A DNA stretch of 64,000 nt from Amyloporia xantha (GCA_036971615.1 JAYKKR010000019.1:620001-684000), one strand, 5' to 3'. Positions 22,469-34,446 are shown, counted from the stretch's first letter. The notes: generated by a model from the letters alone, not told the origin. Numbers and translations: made by a program.

Positions 22469-23747
22469 ATGGCGACATTCTTCTTTGCGTCGCCGGTCGA
22501 TGTCGACGTTAAACTGGAGGGTGAGGATGAGCGCAAGAAGGTCGACGTGAAACTCGAGAAGGAGCGGACTGTATCATGTCCAGTATACTATGACGGTGAT
22601 GCTGTTGCTGGCCAGGCGCGTCTGAACGATGCGAGGGACTATCGCCTATCCTAACGAACAACACTTCCAGGTGACTGTCCGTGTTCGGGATGGGAAGAAG
22701 CTAGCGCACGAGGGGATCAAGGTGGAGTTCATTGGCAGCATTGGTGAGTATCGTGCTTCAGTGGGAGACCTTTGAGCTGGACGCTATCAACAGAGCTATT
22801 CTATGACCGTGGTCATCACCACGAATTCTTGTCTCTGTCGCAAGAGCTCGCTGCGCCAGGCGAAATGCGCTCAGCACAAACATACGACTTCCTCTTCAAG
22901 AACGTGGAGAAGCAATACGAGAGCTATCAAGGTATCAATGTGAAACTTAGGTGAGCCAGATTCACAACATAACTGTCATTCTTGGCCTTATCCGCATGCA
23001 GGTACTTCGTCCGCGTAACGATCTCCAGAAGGATAGCAGACGTCACCAAGGAGAAGGAGATATGGGTGCACTCATTTCGCATGCCACCAGATAGCAATAA
23101 CTCCATCAAGATGGAGGTTGGTATTGAGGACTGTCTGCACATCGAATTCGAGTACAACAAATCGAAGTGAGTTCCTGTGCGCGGTTCTGTGCGGACATTG
23201 CTCATGGTTGAATTCTCGTGCTCAGATATCACCTGAAGGATGTGATTGTGGGGAAGATCTACTTCTTGCTTGTGCGAATAAAAATCAAGCACATGGAGCT
23301 TTCCATCATTCGCCGCGAAACGACAGGAGCGCCACCGAATCAGTATAACGAGAGCGAGACCATCACAAAATTTGAGATCATGGATGGTGCTCCAGTGCGA
23401 GGTTCGTACGTTTACTTGGATCTGCGCTCTATAAAATCTGTAATGTGGTAAAAATCTAGGCGAAACGATACCTATCCGCCTATTCCTAGGGGGTTTCGAG
23501 CTGACACCGACATTCCGGGAGGTGAACAAGAAGTTCAGCGTACGATATTATCTCAATCTAGTCCTTATCGACGAGGAGAACCGGCGGTACTTCAAGCAGC
23601 AGGTAAGTTTCATCTCTGTCTTCAATACGATTTGAGATTGACCACGATGACATCTTTACAGGAAATTACTGTCTTCCGTATTCCTGAGGCAAGTCATATG
23701 TAGCCTGCAGCTGTTCCTACTCTGACACGACCTTCTAACAGAACTGA
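22469..23747 (+). CDS. VPS26: Retromer subunit VPS26
   Basis: Arrestin-fold subunit of the retromer trimer (VPS26-VPS29-VPS35), which sorts cargo from endosomes to the Golgi. Exons: 22469-22615, 22671-22743, 22794-22950, 23002-23166, 23226-23401, 23460-23602, 23662-23688, 23742-23747. Near-invariant VPS26 phrases are present: NNSIKMEVGIEDCLHIEFEY, KYHLKDVIVGKIYFLLVRIK, KFEIMDGAPVRGETIPIRLF, and VNKKFSVRYYLNLVLIDEE. The junction GQ/VTV forces the first intron to begin with GC (GCGCGT...TTCCAG, 55 nt). The last intron may also be GC-AG (GAG/GCAAGT...CTAACAG), ending the protein in PEN; if it is not spliced the protein ends in PEASHM at 23703. About 300 residues. Confidence 0.95.
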
Positions 23748-23992
23748 CATCACGGACTGTACTTATTATACCTATATTCTATTACTGGGATCTCTCTTCC
23801 AGGATGTGCGAGTTTTGCCCTGTTAGCTTGTAGATGCACGCAACGCTTTCAGCTCGTCCCACAGCAAGTCGTGATGCTACCAGTAAGTGATACACGGTTC
23901 AGTAAGTCGCGAATGCGAGAACTGCCAGAGCAAATGACGTATAAAATACATCGAAAAGAGTCTGCTGATAGTCCTACAAGGTACTTCTAGGA

Positions 23993-26762
23993 TTAATCTT
24001 CGAACACACTACGGTCCGAGCGAGCCACAGTGATCACGCTCTGAGTCTCCGCCTCCTTCCTTGAACTACGCTTCTTGAGCTTTTTGCTAACCCTTCGTTG
24101 TGACTTGTCCACTGGAACGTCGCTCACCTCGGCCACGATGCTGTCGCGAAGGGAGGCGCTACTCGTCGGTGTTGGTGTCCGCCGCTTGGGCGCGCTACCG
24201 AAGCTCTTGATCCTCTCAGTTCGTGACTCCATCGAATCGACGTCCGCATATGTTGAGTCCGCAACCCCAGACGGCGGTGTGCTGTCCATGTCACGCAGCA
24301 CCTTCTCCGAGGCGACACTCCTCGACCTTGATTTCCTCGCCGGCTGGCTAGTCTCAGGCTGCATGACGGCTTTGGAAGGCAGCGTGATTGGCATCATCAT
24401 CGAGACCGGTGTCGGTAAGGCCGCCGCCGCTGCCGCACGAGTGTCCTCTTCCGAGTATTGTGCCATGTCTGTGCTCTCTGATGTAGTCCTATCTCGAGGT
24501 CGAGCGTCATCCATGGCATTCTGGTCCACATCATCGCCCAAAATGACCTCTACTCGACTGCCATATGTTGAGCGCTTCGACTTTGGTGGAAGGGACACTA
24601 CCCGTCGTTCTGGCAACGGCGTGTGTTCCCCAGATGAGTCCTTGGCGGCACGGTCACTCACACTCGAGAGCCGGGAGACAGTAGGCACCTGCTGCTGCTG
24701 CTGCTGCTGCTGCGGTACCAGCCAGTTTTGAGTAACAGGCGTGGTCGGGAATTGCATCGTAAGCGCATGCAGGCCCTCCAGCGAAGTCGAGGGGGAACTA
24801 GGCTGTTGCGCGGCGAGCAAATCCACAGTCGCCAAGTCCCGCCCTGCGAACGTACGTCGCGCGTATGCTCGGTCGGCACGCATGACTGGGGAGATGATCG
24901 CTGACGCGGGGATGGAAATGTTAGAGTCGGCGGCAGAAGGAGGTGGCGTGTCGGAGTGCGTGGCTGGTTGAACCACAGCCTTGAAGGATTGAGAAGGATT
25001 GGGCACAGAGAACTGGGGGAGGGATGCAGTGCTCCAACCCAGCGCGATATGTGACGGAAGAGACTTCGTGCGGAGGGACGACGGGTTGGAGAACGCGTCC
25101 ACGTGCGTGAGCGTGAGGATGGCGCGCGAGTCGAGGAGGTCAGAGAAGCGGCGCAGCTCCAGCACTGGCGCACGTCCCTGGACATAATGCACAGTCACGC
25201 GCTGCGGTCTGCGAATGTACGACTGCGAGGAGTTGAGAGATAGCAAGGGCGGTGTGCCGGGGCGCTTGAAAGGCGGTGGCCGAGGCGCGGAAGTCGCAGA
25301 CGCAGACGCAGAGTTGGAGTACGCTAATGACCCCGCGTTCTCCGTTGCCCGCCCCGAGGAATCCGCCGGGCCCGTGCTAGAGTAGCGAATAGAGACCGTC
25401 ATAATCTCCCCCATGACGTCCGAGAGGGCGGACATGCGGTTTTGCAGCGCACGGGGCAGCGCAGCCTCAGGATCGAACTGGTACCCGCCAACGTGCTTGA
25501 ACGTGCTGTTGCGGGGATTGGAGATGAGCCCGAGAAGCTTGGAACGCCTCTGCTGCTGAGCGGCCTCAAACTTGAATATTCGGAAGTCCTCGACTGTATC
25601 GACCCTGCGGTGGGCGTTCAGATCGGGATGGTACGAGTTAACTGAACCTGCCTACCCGTTAGCGGCGCCGAGGACAAGCCCCGCCCGTCCAAGCATACGG
25701 AGCGCACGCCGCGTGAACGCCAGAGCAAACCCACCGCCCGCAAACCCAATGACTGTCTCAATCACTCCGAGCATCACTCCGCCCACAATCCAACCGAGCC
25801 CATTGAATAGATGGGCCTTAATCTCGCCGCCATCGGTGGCTGCAGCCTCATGCACCTCACGGCGGTAGGCGAATGCGTTCGTCAGCCGATAGATCGCAAC
25901 AGCCAAAATCAGCAGCTGAAAAACAGTGAGCAGGGCGAGCGTGAGCACATCAAAACCTGTGTGGACGCCCTCGTCAGTGAATCCGACGGTGAGGGTCTGT
26001 CCAAAGATGCCTGTGTGCGGGGCGATGCGGACCGCCTTTCAGTGGGGTATGCGGAGCGAAGAGGGCAAGTGACTCACGATAGGAGATGTTAACAAATGAC
26101 CCAAGTTCATTCGCTGCAAAAATGAGAGGAATAAAGAAGAGCAGCGCGTACTTGGTGAGCTCCTGAAGGTGCTCAGGGAGTGTCGGGATGAACTCGGAGG
26201 TAGTGAAGACGAAAAGGAAAAGGGTATACATGAGAAGCGGTATCGAAGACCCTGCGCCTGTCGGCGTGGTGTCAGCGAGGATACGGAGATGACAAGGTAT
26301 TGAGTGAGTTGGTACCTGTCACAATATCAAGAGGTTTGAAGACAGTCAGGGAACGCACAGCCGCTGGAATAACGTGCGCGAGGAGGTCGAGGAGGGCAAG
26401 AGAGAAGTAGGTGAATCCTTCCGAAGTGAGCAGGATATGTTTCCTGAGCAATTAATATCAACATATGAAATATACAAACCAGAAATGAACACGAGGAAAG
26501 GGCTCCCGATGGATCCGGAATAATCTCCGGATTCGATATTTTGCATATCCTTTAGGTCGGACTCGGGTACAAGACTTCAACCCTCCGACGTGTACCTTCT
26601 TACAACGGCTCGAACCTCAGCTATGGAACCAGTCTCAAACTTACCTATCACACCCTCGCAAGATAACCAGTCCCAGACAAAATATAAGCTCGAGACCTGG
26701 AGGAAGGAGAAGAACACCAGACTCGACTCTGGAGAGAGTTTCACAGCGAAGAATGGGGGCAA
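23993..26762 (-). CDS. Polytopic membrane protein with long Ser/Pro-rich tail (5' end partial)
   Basis: Exons 26645-26762 (upstream boundary open), 26480-26549, 26316-26443, 26078-26257, 25656-26010 and 23993-25604 join in consistent phase. The N-terminal half has at least five hydrophobic segments (e.g. LVFFSFLQVSSLYFVW, MYTLFLFVFTTSEF, ALLFFIPLIF, VLTLALLTVFQLLILAVAI, LGWIVGGVMLGVIETVIGF). The C-terminal about 480 residues are cytosol-like, disordered, Ser/Thr/Pro-rich, with an eight-Gln run from a CTG/CAG tract near 24690-24714 and a basic KKLKKRSSRK cluster near the end. There is no ATG in frame at the 5' end, so one or more exons are missing upstream. The intron 26444-26479 would be only 36 nt. 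I do not recognise the family; a plasma-membrane sensor or scaffold is a guess. Confidence 0.65.
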
Positions 26763-27853
26763 GAGATAGACAAATTGCGCGCATCGAGCGAGGCCAGTAG
26801 TTCGTGCCGCTCAGAGTCAAGTCAAAAGCATCTCAGATGGCAACCAGACGAGAAGAAAGCTCGGAGAAACGACCAGCGACCGCAAGACGAATGACGAAGA
26901 GATACAGAGCGGCGGGCTGGAAAGGAATGGACCGCAGGCTGGCTGCGAAAGAAAGAAAGCGAGGGCAGCGCACCTGCACTGAGCGAACAAGACGAGACAG
27001 GGGAGAGACGTGAGTACATAACAGACAGATGCACTTGCACTGTGGGCTCGGAATCACGCTGTTCTCAGGCTGGCTGTTCGAGGTCGCCCGTCTCCCTGGC
27101 AATACAGCGCCTGCCTGATTGGGTTCAGTACGCCTGGTGCCTCGATCTGCCAATGTGCCACTCCCAGTCAGACTCAGGCTGCTCTCAACATAGCCAACGA
27201 TAGACCTGAAATATGAAGTAGACTGCCCAATTAACCCGACCTTGTTTGAATTGTACGTTACGAGCGTGATCGGCTTCCTCGGGTACATCGAGCTTCTGCG
27301 GTTGCCCGCGACAAAGTCTAGCCACGGCCGAAGACAACCACCTTGGCAATCGTCGGGAAAGACTGTGATCACGCTACGCATAAAGAAGGGGGTGTGAGGG
27401 GGATATTACCAAGTTGGTATGCGTGTATGCCAGCCGTCGGATGTCGTTGAAGCCTTCGCTTCGTACCGCAGACTTCACCCGTTGCAAATAATCCGTAGAC
27501 TCCAGCGAGGGATCGAAAATCTGTTCGGGACACACTAAGACAAATTATCTTTGCTGGGAGATCTGAGTTCTAGCAGAGCACTATCATGGAGGGATTCAGT
27601 CAAGAGTTCACAAAGTCAAATCTACTCTTTTGCAGTGGCTATACTTTTCACGTGAAATCACGGTGCACGTGACGTTCATAACGACGCGTTCGACCCGTCT
27701 CCGTCTAGGCAATGTGCAGATTATGCTTAGAAGACCATCATTCAACGACAACGGCATTGTAGGGTATGCGACAGATGGGGTAGGTTTTATGGAGGGTCCA
27801 TCTTAGGGCGTGCATGCAGACTTCTTTTTATGGAATTTGGTACTTCTCTGTCT
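26763..27853. other. Region upstream of the membrane-protein gene
   Basis: A minus-strand open frame at 26833-27381 includes hydrophobic stretches (AALYLFVIRLAVAG) near its 3' end and may contain the missing 5' exons of the membrane-protein gene, but I could not find a convincing splice path. The rest (27382-27853) shows no coding signal. Confidence 0.35.
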
Positions 27854-28741
27854 CTACGTCGACCCAACAGGCAATATATCAAGAACGTGTACAAGAGCCC
27901 TGAGAACGTATATGAGCAGGATGTTTTGAATTAGAGTCACACCAGGTTCTTCTGCAGGACTCCAGAGAGTAACGATGACTTCACGAAGTGTTTCCCCAGC
28001 GGCGAGCAGCAATCGTGGTATACCCAGATATGCCATGTCTCTCAGCTGAATAGGCTGGGCGTGATTACCTAACCACACCTCTTCAAGATTGGCAGCGAGC
28101 CCAATATTGACGAAAAGGTCGATGACGATATCGACAGAAGAACCAGATAGAATGAGACACGCTATCTTCGTACTAGATGCGCATTTCGAGAGACGTCCGA
28201 CATCCGAGTCGTAGGATGGTCTGACAAACGTCAGCCCTTTGCTGTCAAGACGATTGAGGTTAGGGAGGGCGCAGATAAGCCGACCGAAGGACTGCAGCGT
28301 CGGGAACGTCACGCCATCGAGAGTGAGCCAGGTGATGGAGGTGAACGCGGACAGATGGAGGAAGACTCTGTCGTGCACCCCGCCGGCCTGCCACCGGGCT
28401 CCCACCAGAGCCAACACCTCCACGCGCGTCAGGACGCGCGCCAGCATGCTCGCAAACGTCCCGAGGTGCGGTATCGGTCTCGGCTCACCCTTCGCCTTGC
28501 TGCCTCTGATGGTGACCGTCTTCACCGCTTCCGCATGGTACGCACTCTCTCGCGCGAGTTCCGCCAAGTGGTAGACCTGGTCGCGCTCACTGATCAATAC
28601 TTGTTTGAGAAGGAGAAACCGACTCCTGGGGTGCCACGCCCTGCATACGAGGGCGCAGGCTTGCAGCGTCGACGGACTGCTCCTCAATTCGTCGATGATA
28701 TTCTCCCAAACATCAATCGGCACCGCAGGAAGCACATTCAT
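27854..28741 (-). CDS. F-box protein, C-terminally truncated paralogue
   Basis: A single exon of 295 codons starting at the ATG just before the F-box (VLPAVPIDVWENIIDEL...LQACALVCRAWHPRSR). F-box proteins recruit substrates to SCF ubiquitin ligases. Downstream it follows the same order as the two 442-residue paralogues in this window: IPHLGTFASMLARVL, VFLHLSAF.SITWLTLDGVTFPTLQSFGRLICALPNL, and LGIPRLLLAAGETLREV. It lacks their last about 140 residues and ends in an unrelated hydrophobic tail (LIYVLRALVHVLDIL). This is either a shortened functional form or a gene broken at its 3' end. Its upstream region is one arm of the inverted repeat. Confidence 0.75.
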   Translation of the reverse strand: MNVLPAVPIDVWENIIDELRSSPSTLQACALVCRAWHPRSRFLLLKQVLISERDQVYHLAELARESAYHAEAVKTVTIRGSKAKGEPRPIPHLGTFASMLARVLTRVEVLALVGARWQAGGVHDRVFLHLSAFTSITWLTLDGVTFPTLQSFGRLICALPNLNRLDSKGLTFVRPSYDSDVGRLSKCASSTKIACLILSGSSVDIVIDLFVNIGLAANLEEVWLGNHAQPIQLRDMAYLGIPRLLLAAGETLREVIVTLWSPAEEPGVTLIQNILLIYVLRALVHVLDILPVGST

Positions 28742-28829
28742 AGCCCGCTGCTCCCTCCCTGGGTTCGAATATATAAGTAAATATCGCCGATGGTCTGGTA
28801 CATACGACGAAAACGGTACCTGTCGCTGA

Positions 28830-30605
28830 TATATATAGGACGTAATCACAACACACCAATTCCTATCTTGTGGGTCCCCTCAGGAGGTATCTTCCGTGAT
28901 ATTTGTATCGTGTCTGCCGGGATGTCTTGGTGGTCTAATTTCTAGATACTGCCGAGGCGCTCGTCAACCACCTACCTCATTTGGCCCGCAGCGGCGCGTG
29001 CACAGATCCAGAGCCCCTCCATGAAGTCGTCAATTCATGAGTTATCGAGCGATAACCAATTCAATGAAGAGGCCGTGACATGACCAGCCTCGCTCATCCG
29101 CAACCCGACAATCAGGAGCAATACTGACTGTATGATACATTAGGTCTGGTCTCGTACCCAGACGGTATATGTCGCACCCAACCACCGCACATGTATACCG
29201 TCTGGGGCATTTGAACCGTGACACCCCCCCTTCCGCTTAGCGCCGGGTGTGAGCCAATCAGGGATCGCGGCTCAGGCCCAACCGGCCCCGATGGGACCCT
29301 CTGATTGGTCGATCATGGGCGCTAATCCTGGGGTGCGGCATAAAAAGTCTGGGTACGAGACCAATTAGGTCCATATTACTGATTAGCCTGATTTCCCTCC
29401 TATTTTAGCCCAGCCCATAATCGAGGTAATACCATCAACATGTTTCGCTCGACCACAATCCAGACAATCCCGTTTTCATGAGCCCTAAAATCCTGGTGAG
29501 TCTCCCAGGTAAGCTTTGTTCTATAGACTAATGACTCATCGAGGAATGTTGTAGCCGGCATGTAGTAATCAGATTATCAGACAAGGTCTTCGGTGTACTC
29601 TTGCAGCACATCTAAGATTTGTTGCAGAAGCTGGTCATGGGAGAGAACACATTCTGATTTCATCAAAGACGCAGGTAGGCAACATCTTACGGTGCTCGAT
29701 TGCTTCACAGCATCGGGCATGCAAATGACGCAAGTTTGCGTCCTCTACTCCCTTCAAAGAACTGCACTGAAACACAGAACGCCGCCGGTTCACCCCCACT
29801 AGCATGATCCGGTCGCCTATGGCGCAGAGTAGTGTGCAGTGTACATCGTTAATTCATAACTGACTAAGGACCAGTTTCATTCAGCGGAGGGATGCAGACA
29901 GCCGGATCTCGGTCGCGGAGCAAGGGAAGGACACGACTCGGAGACGTCTCAGCATCAGCAGGGGCGCGAAGGCAAGCACGATGTGGCGCCAATTTGCGTC
30001 CGACAGAGACTCGCCCTTGGACGCCGCGCTCGAGCTCATATGTGAGTCCAACATCTGCAGAATGAGGAGCGGGAACAGCCTGGACGGACGGTTCCGGCCT
30101 AGTTGTACCGAGGTCGATGCGCGCGGGAGGCACGCGTCGATCGGGAATGACGGTGTCCAAGCTTGCGTTCTGTATTACGGTGAAGGTTTTACTTCTTGAT
30201 GCGGAGAAATTGAAGGAGGTCTGCACACAAGTTTGACTCGCGGTGTTACCCTGGTCTATGTCCCTTGATCGCTCCTGTTGTCAGCAGGCTGGTAATGCTC
30301 TCGTGGACTCACCTTGATCCGTTCGCACCATCTGAATCTCATTCATATCGGAGTACATGCACGATGGATGTGTCATGCTACTGCCTCGCAGTGATTGCTG
30401 CTCTCATTCTGGTACAGTAATCATCGGTGCACGATCCTCATCCAACATTGTATCCGATTCGGTCCAGGCTGCTTGCGCCTTTTTCAAGCTAGCAGGCTCC
30501 AGAACAGGAAAGATTTGCGATTTGCATGGGACGAATTGGCTGGAAGTGGCTGGAGTGGATGATTATCGAAAATAGATCTGTGAGATCGCCAACACTGCAC
30601 CGAGA
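28830..30605 (+). repeat. Inverted repeat, arm A
   Basis: Reads, reverse-complemented, as the same sequence as 45100-46468 plus 43350-43484, at roughly 80-90% by eye. It begins at the 5' side of the truncated F-box gene. It includes a frame that looks like a decayed protein (around 29880-30226 on the minus strand, conserved in arm B but with different frame breaks). Relative to arm B it carries a roughly 385-bp extra block at about 29120-29505. Confidence 0.85.
29148..29362. mobile_element. Small MITE-like element with 16-bp perfect inverted ends
   Basis: The ends are GGTCTCGTACCCAGAC (29148-29163) and its exact reverse complement (29347-29362). The flanks read ATTAGGTCT on the left and ATTAGGTCC (one base away) on the right, a likely 8-9 bp target duplication. 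Inside are a second inverted pair (CAGACGGTATA near 29160 / TATACCGTCTG near 29195) and CCAATCAG/CTGATTGG. It lies in the block absent from arm B, which supports insertion after the arms split. The superfamily cannot be settled; an 8-9 bp duplication would fit hAT or Mutator. Confidence 0.65.
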
Positions 30606-31265
30606 GTATATACTAGTATAGTGTTAATGGGATAGTAGCTTCGGAAGTACTACAGGAGAGTGGGATAGCGGTCCGATAGCGGGATAGGTCTCAAGATTGA
30701 TAGTTGGATGGCACGCCGGGCGCGGTCCTCCCCGGGAGTCAGTGGGCGGAGAATTGCTAACACTGAGGACGATGTGAGATATTCGTGCTCCGGAAAAGCA
30801 TGCAAACATGGCTGGGGCAGGTTAAATTTCCGGCCAAAATGTTCGGAGACTGGCATTGTGAATGGAACTCGCTGATTGGCTGAAAACCCAGGAATAATGT
30901 TTATTTTCGTAGCAGGTCTGGCGCTCAGCATATTTAGCCAGCTTGGACCATATTCGATGGATACGCGGAGTCCAAACATTCATTCCTGCCCCCAGTGTAA
31001 ATAAGGAGTATGTGGACAAATTTTCCCAAAAATCATCTATGTACAGCACTGTAATTAGCTGCTTCAATCACTAGGGCGCATGAACCGCATTTCAAATAAT
31101 AGTAAAAACCTAGCCAAGTCAACCTTTGACTTCAAATTGGCTTGCCTTGAATTTTTATACTCGAAATTGAGAGGTCAATTGTGGAACTTGTTGATAAACT
31201 TAAATTGTCTTATCTTCCCGTGACGGCCGGGGCGTCGGTGGGCGGGACACCATCAATCACACTAA
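30606..31265. other. Intergenic region, no gene recognised
   Basis: AT-rich, with short open frames only. Nothing recognisable and no repeat shared with other parts of the window. Confidence 0.4.
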
Positions 31266-31800
31266 GGGCCTCTTCGGCAACGGCGCCTGGCCTTGGCCTT
31301 GGCCTTGCTTTGTGGCTTGTCACTGAAGGTAACGGACATCACAGCAGTGTCACACATACCGGCATCTACCGCAGCGCCTCATGGGACGATCCTTCACCTC
31401 GTCCTCATCGTTGCTGACGGTGTTGACGAACTATGATGTGATGTCTGAGTATATCATTATACAAAATATATATCATTGCAATCCAGTGTGTTAATAGATC
31501 ACAAAAATATCTAGTTTTACTCAAATATCATGTATGGATTTCCCCCGTTGTGCCACCAAAGGTTGTATCGGATACTGCCCGACACAACGCTCTCGAGGGC
31601 GGGAGCGTCGTCGGTAGCTACCACATTGATGTCCGACCGCTGCACGTGGTCCCGATGTTACCAAATGCACAGGGTGACGAGACGGTGACAACCCCGTGAT
31701 AATCGGGAACGGCCGGCAGGAGAGAAAGCAGAGGTCCAAGGCGGCAGCCTTGCATTTTGGCAGGAAAGCCAAGGCCAAGGCGCCGTAGCCGAAGAGGCCC
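31266..31800. mobile_element. PIF/Harbinger-type MITE, 535 bp
   Basis: Inverted terminal repeats of over 20 bp start GGGCCTCTTCGGC at the left end and read the same on the other strand at the right end, continuing with CTTGGCCTTGG on both sides. The element is flanked by the 3-bp duplication TAA (31263-31265 and 31801-31803). GGGCC ends with a TWA target are the PIF/Harbinger signature. There is no transposase frame inside. It sits about 200 bases upstream of the TCD gene. Confidence 0.85.
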
Positions 31801-32003
31801 TAACTATCATAGGTACCTCTTCAAACCCACTAACGAGGCCTTAATTCCACTAACCAGTCCTCCATCCCATTAACGAAGTCGCAGAGATCCCGAATCGCTC
31901 AATCCCATTAACACTAAACTCTTCGCCTCTCCTTCAGTGTAGTACTGGTAACTCTACGTATACCTGTAAGCTACCAGCCAGTCCTACCCGTCACTCTCTG
32001 GCA

Positions 32004-33853
32004 ATGATTCTCGATGTCCACTCAAGTCGCATACAGCTGATCCTGACAGCCATTGCGGCCTCAGCAGCTACAGCCGGACTCCTCACCGCCTACCAGCATC
32101 ACAACCGACACCAAAAGCGCCGCGATCTCGACCAAGAAATCCGCCGCTCGCTTGCCACCCGCGAACCCCACTCCCTTCCTTCCGCCGGCCCAAACGCGTC
32201 CGGTACCGCTGTAAAGAAAAATGACATCGAAGATGTGCCCGAGCGAGATATTGCTCTCGGATCCAAGTTCCGGGAGGTAGACTATGAGTACGACGAGGAG
32301 CTTGTGAGGGAGCAGCTCGCACGCAACTACGCGTTCTTCAAAGAGGGGGGCATGGCGCGCATCAGGAAAGGCACCGTTGTCGTCGTTGGTTGCGGAGGAG
32401 TGGGCAGCTGGGCCGCCGTCATGCTCGTAAGATCGTACGCTCCTTGAATGAGGCAGCTCGCAGCCCTTGCTGACCGTGCTCCGCGTAGGGGTATCTCCCG
32501 AATACGCCTGGTCGACTTCGACTATGTGACCCTGTCTTCCCTGAACCGACATGCGACAGCGGTCCTTGCTGACGTCGGTACGCCGAAGGTGAAGTGCATC
32601 GAGCGCACGCTGAAGCAAATCTCTCGCTGGGTGCAAGTCGAAGCCAGGGTGGACATATGGCGGAAGGAGCAGGGCGGGGACCTACTTGAGGGTGCAGATT
32701 GGGTTATAGGTACGTAGAGCGCTCTCTACCGTGCTCATTTGCGTGTTGCACACCCATGAGTGTACTGCAACGATCACAGTGACCTACCTCTCCGCGTATT
32801 GGACATGCGACGGAGAACATGGGTCCTTCGATTTTTCTCCACACAAGCTGATCTTTTCTCTTGCAGATGCTATCGACAACATTACGACGAAAGTTGACTT
32901 GCTCAAATACTGTCATGACAATAACATCAAAGTAGGTCGCTTACTTTCTTTATGCACCTCTCTTCACATTCACTACAGGTATTCTCTTCCATGGGCGCTG
33001 GTGCAAAATCCGACCCGACCCGCATCCAAATCAGCGACATCTCATACACGATCTACGACCCACTGGCGCGGGCGGTCCGCCGTCGTCTCCGCTTGCAGGG
33101 CGTTCCCTCTGGGATTCCCGTTGTGTACTCCACCGAGGTTCCAGGCGATGTCAAGCTCCTCCCGCTTCCGGAGGAAGAATTCCAAAAGGGCGACGTGAAG
33201 GAACTCGGCGTGTTTGACGATTTTCGCGTGCGCATCCTCCCAGTGCTCGGTCAGTCTCTATTTCTCGCATCTCTTCCTTGGAGGTATTGACTGGGCTGGG
33301 CTCATCGCCAGGTCCGCTGCCGTCGATATTCGGACTGCACATCGCGACGTACATCCTGTGCGAGCTCGCCGGCATGCCGATCGCCAACCCGCTCCCCATC
33401 AAAGGTCGCAAGAAACTCAACCAGCGACTCTACCGCGACCTGCTACGCCGCGAAGAAAAGCTCACAGGGCAGAGCATCAAGTGAGTATTCTTCTCGAACA
33501 TGGCGCACTGCGCTTCTTCTCTTGCGCATGACCATGCCCTGACTTACTCGGACCGCAGTAAACTGCCCATTGACGAGGACGACGTCGGGCTGCTCTTCGA
33601 CGACATCTCGCGCGGGCGTTCCGCCGTGCCTCCGCACCCTGTGCCCGTGCGTCCGGCGCTCGTGCGCTGGGACCCCGCGGCGCCGCTCGTGTTGGAGAAT
33701 TGTGTTGCTATGGAGCACGGGGAGGCGGAGAGGCACGTGCGGGAATGCTATGAGGGCGGGAAATGCCCGGAGGAGGTGTGGGGGGAGGAGGTGGTGCAGG
33801 TGGTCAGGAGGCGGGCGGAAGAGGTCAGGAAGGTGAGGGAGTGGACGATGTAG
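32004..33853 (+). CDS. tRNA threonylcarbamoyladenosine dehydratase (TCD1/2, ThiF family)
   Basis: Six exons (32004-32434, 32489-32709, 32867-32931, 32979-33249, 33312-33480, 33559-33853) give 483 residues. The family cyclises t6A37 of tRNA to ct6A using ATP. Visible: an N-terminal membrane segment (IQLILTAIAASAATAGLLTAY), matching the mitochondrial outer-membrane anchoring of yeast Tcd1/Tcd2; then the adenylation core with RNYAFF, VVVVGCGGVGSWAA, RIRLVDFDYVTLSSLNRH, DAIDNITTK and SSMGAGAKSDPTRI. The C-terminal part ends in a charged helix. Just upstream (31820-31915) is a run of degenerate CCAYTAAC repeats of unknown role. The second intron is long at 157 nt. Confidence 0.93.
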
Positions 33854-34446
33854 CTGTTGGAGGAAGGCAGATCTGAGTTTTTGTCAGGCGTGGGTGGTCG
33901 CAAGTGAGACGACCACGTTATTCGATTCGGGACACTGCAAAGCTACATAATTTGCTCAATAATACGTGACACATCACAGTCTGACCCAGCTCAATCCCGC
34001 AGGCGCGAGTGGCAAGCCGGTCTGTCATGCGTATCCGTGAAACATACTTAACTTTCAACGTTTCCGTCTGTTGATGACAGATCGTACGAGCAATGATTGA
34101 CAGGACTACGGAACTTTGTCGGCTCGCGACAACGACCTCACTCCTCCGCATTCCGGAGTCCGAGGGCGCAACAAACTTGCTCCGTACCCTCCGAGCGCTC
34201 AACGCTGGGCCTCGGGTCTTGAGCCTTCGAAACACCCGCACAATGCGCAAAGAAGCCATCATTGATTCATTCCACACCGTGCAAGTGTGTTGGTGCTATA
34301 CATCAGATTGATCCCTGTTCAGTGCTAAAAATACCATTGATAACTGACATCGGAAGTTAAATCTGTCAGAGTTTAGACCGAGGCTGCTAAGCAAGAGGCA
34401 TGTGTGTATCCACCTGCGCCGCCCTGGGAGGAAACATCACTGCCCA
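33854..34446. other. Convergent intergenic region TCD / thaumatin-like 1
   Basis: No coding signal; contains the 3' UTRs of the two converging genes. Confidence 0.45.

Noticed and set aside
24690..24715. CTG/CAG triplet run as an unstable repeat or CRISPR-like array
   Set aside because: Only about eight triplets, encoding a Gln run within an exon; no spacers.
24075..24731. 218-codon plus-strand frame opposite the membrane-protein tail
   Set aside because: Antisense of a Ser-rich coding region, with a poly-Cys run from the CTG repeat; no support.
28745..28770. GGGTTCGAATA, looking like a tRNA T-arm
   Set aside because: No matching acceptor, D-arm or anticodon stem nearby; it lies in an F-box 5' region.
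30640..31067. Open frames with protein-like pieces at 30.6-31.1 kb
   Set aside because: No motif, no splice logic, and AT-rich composition; not supported as a gene.
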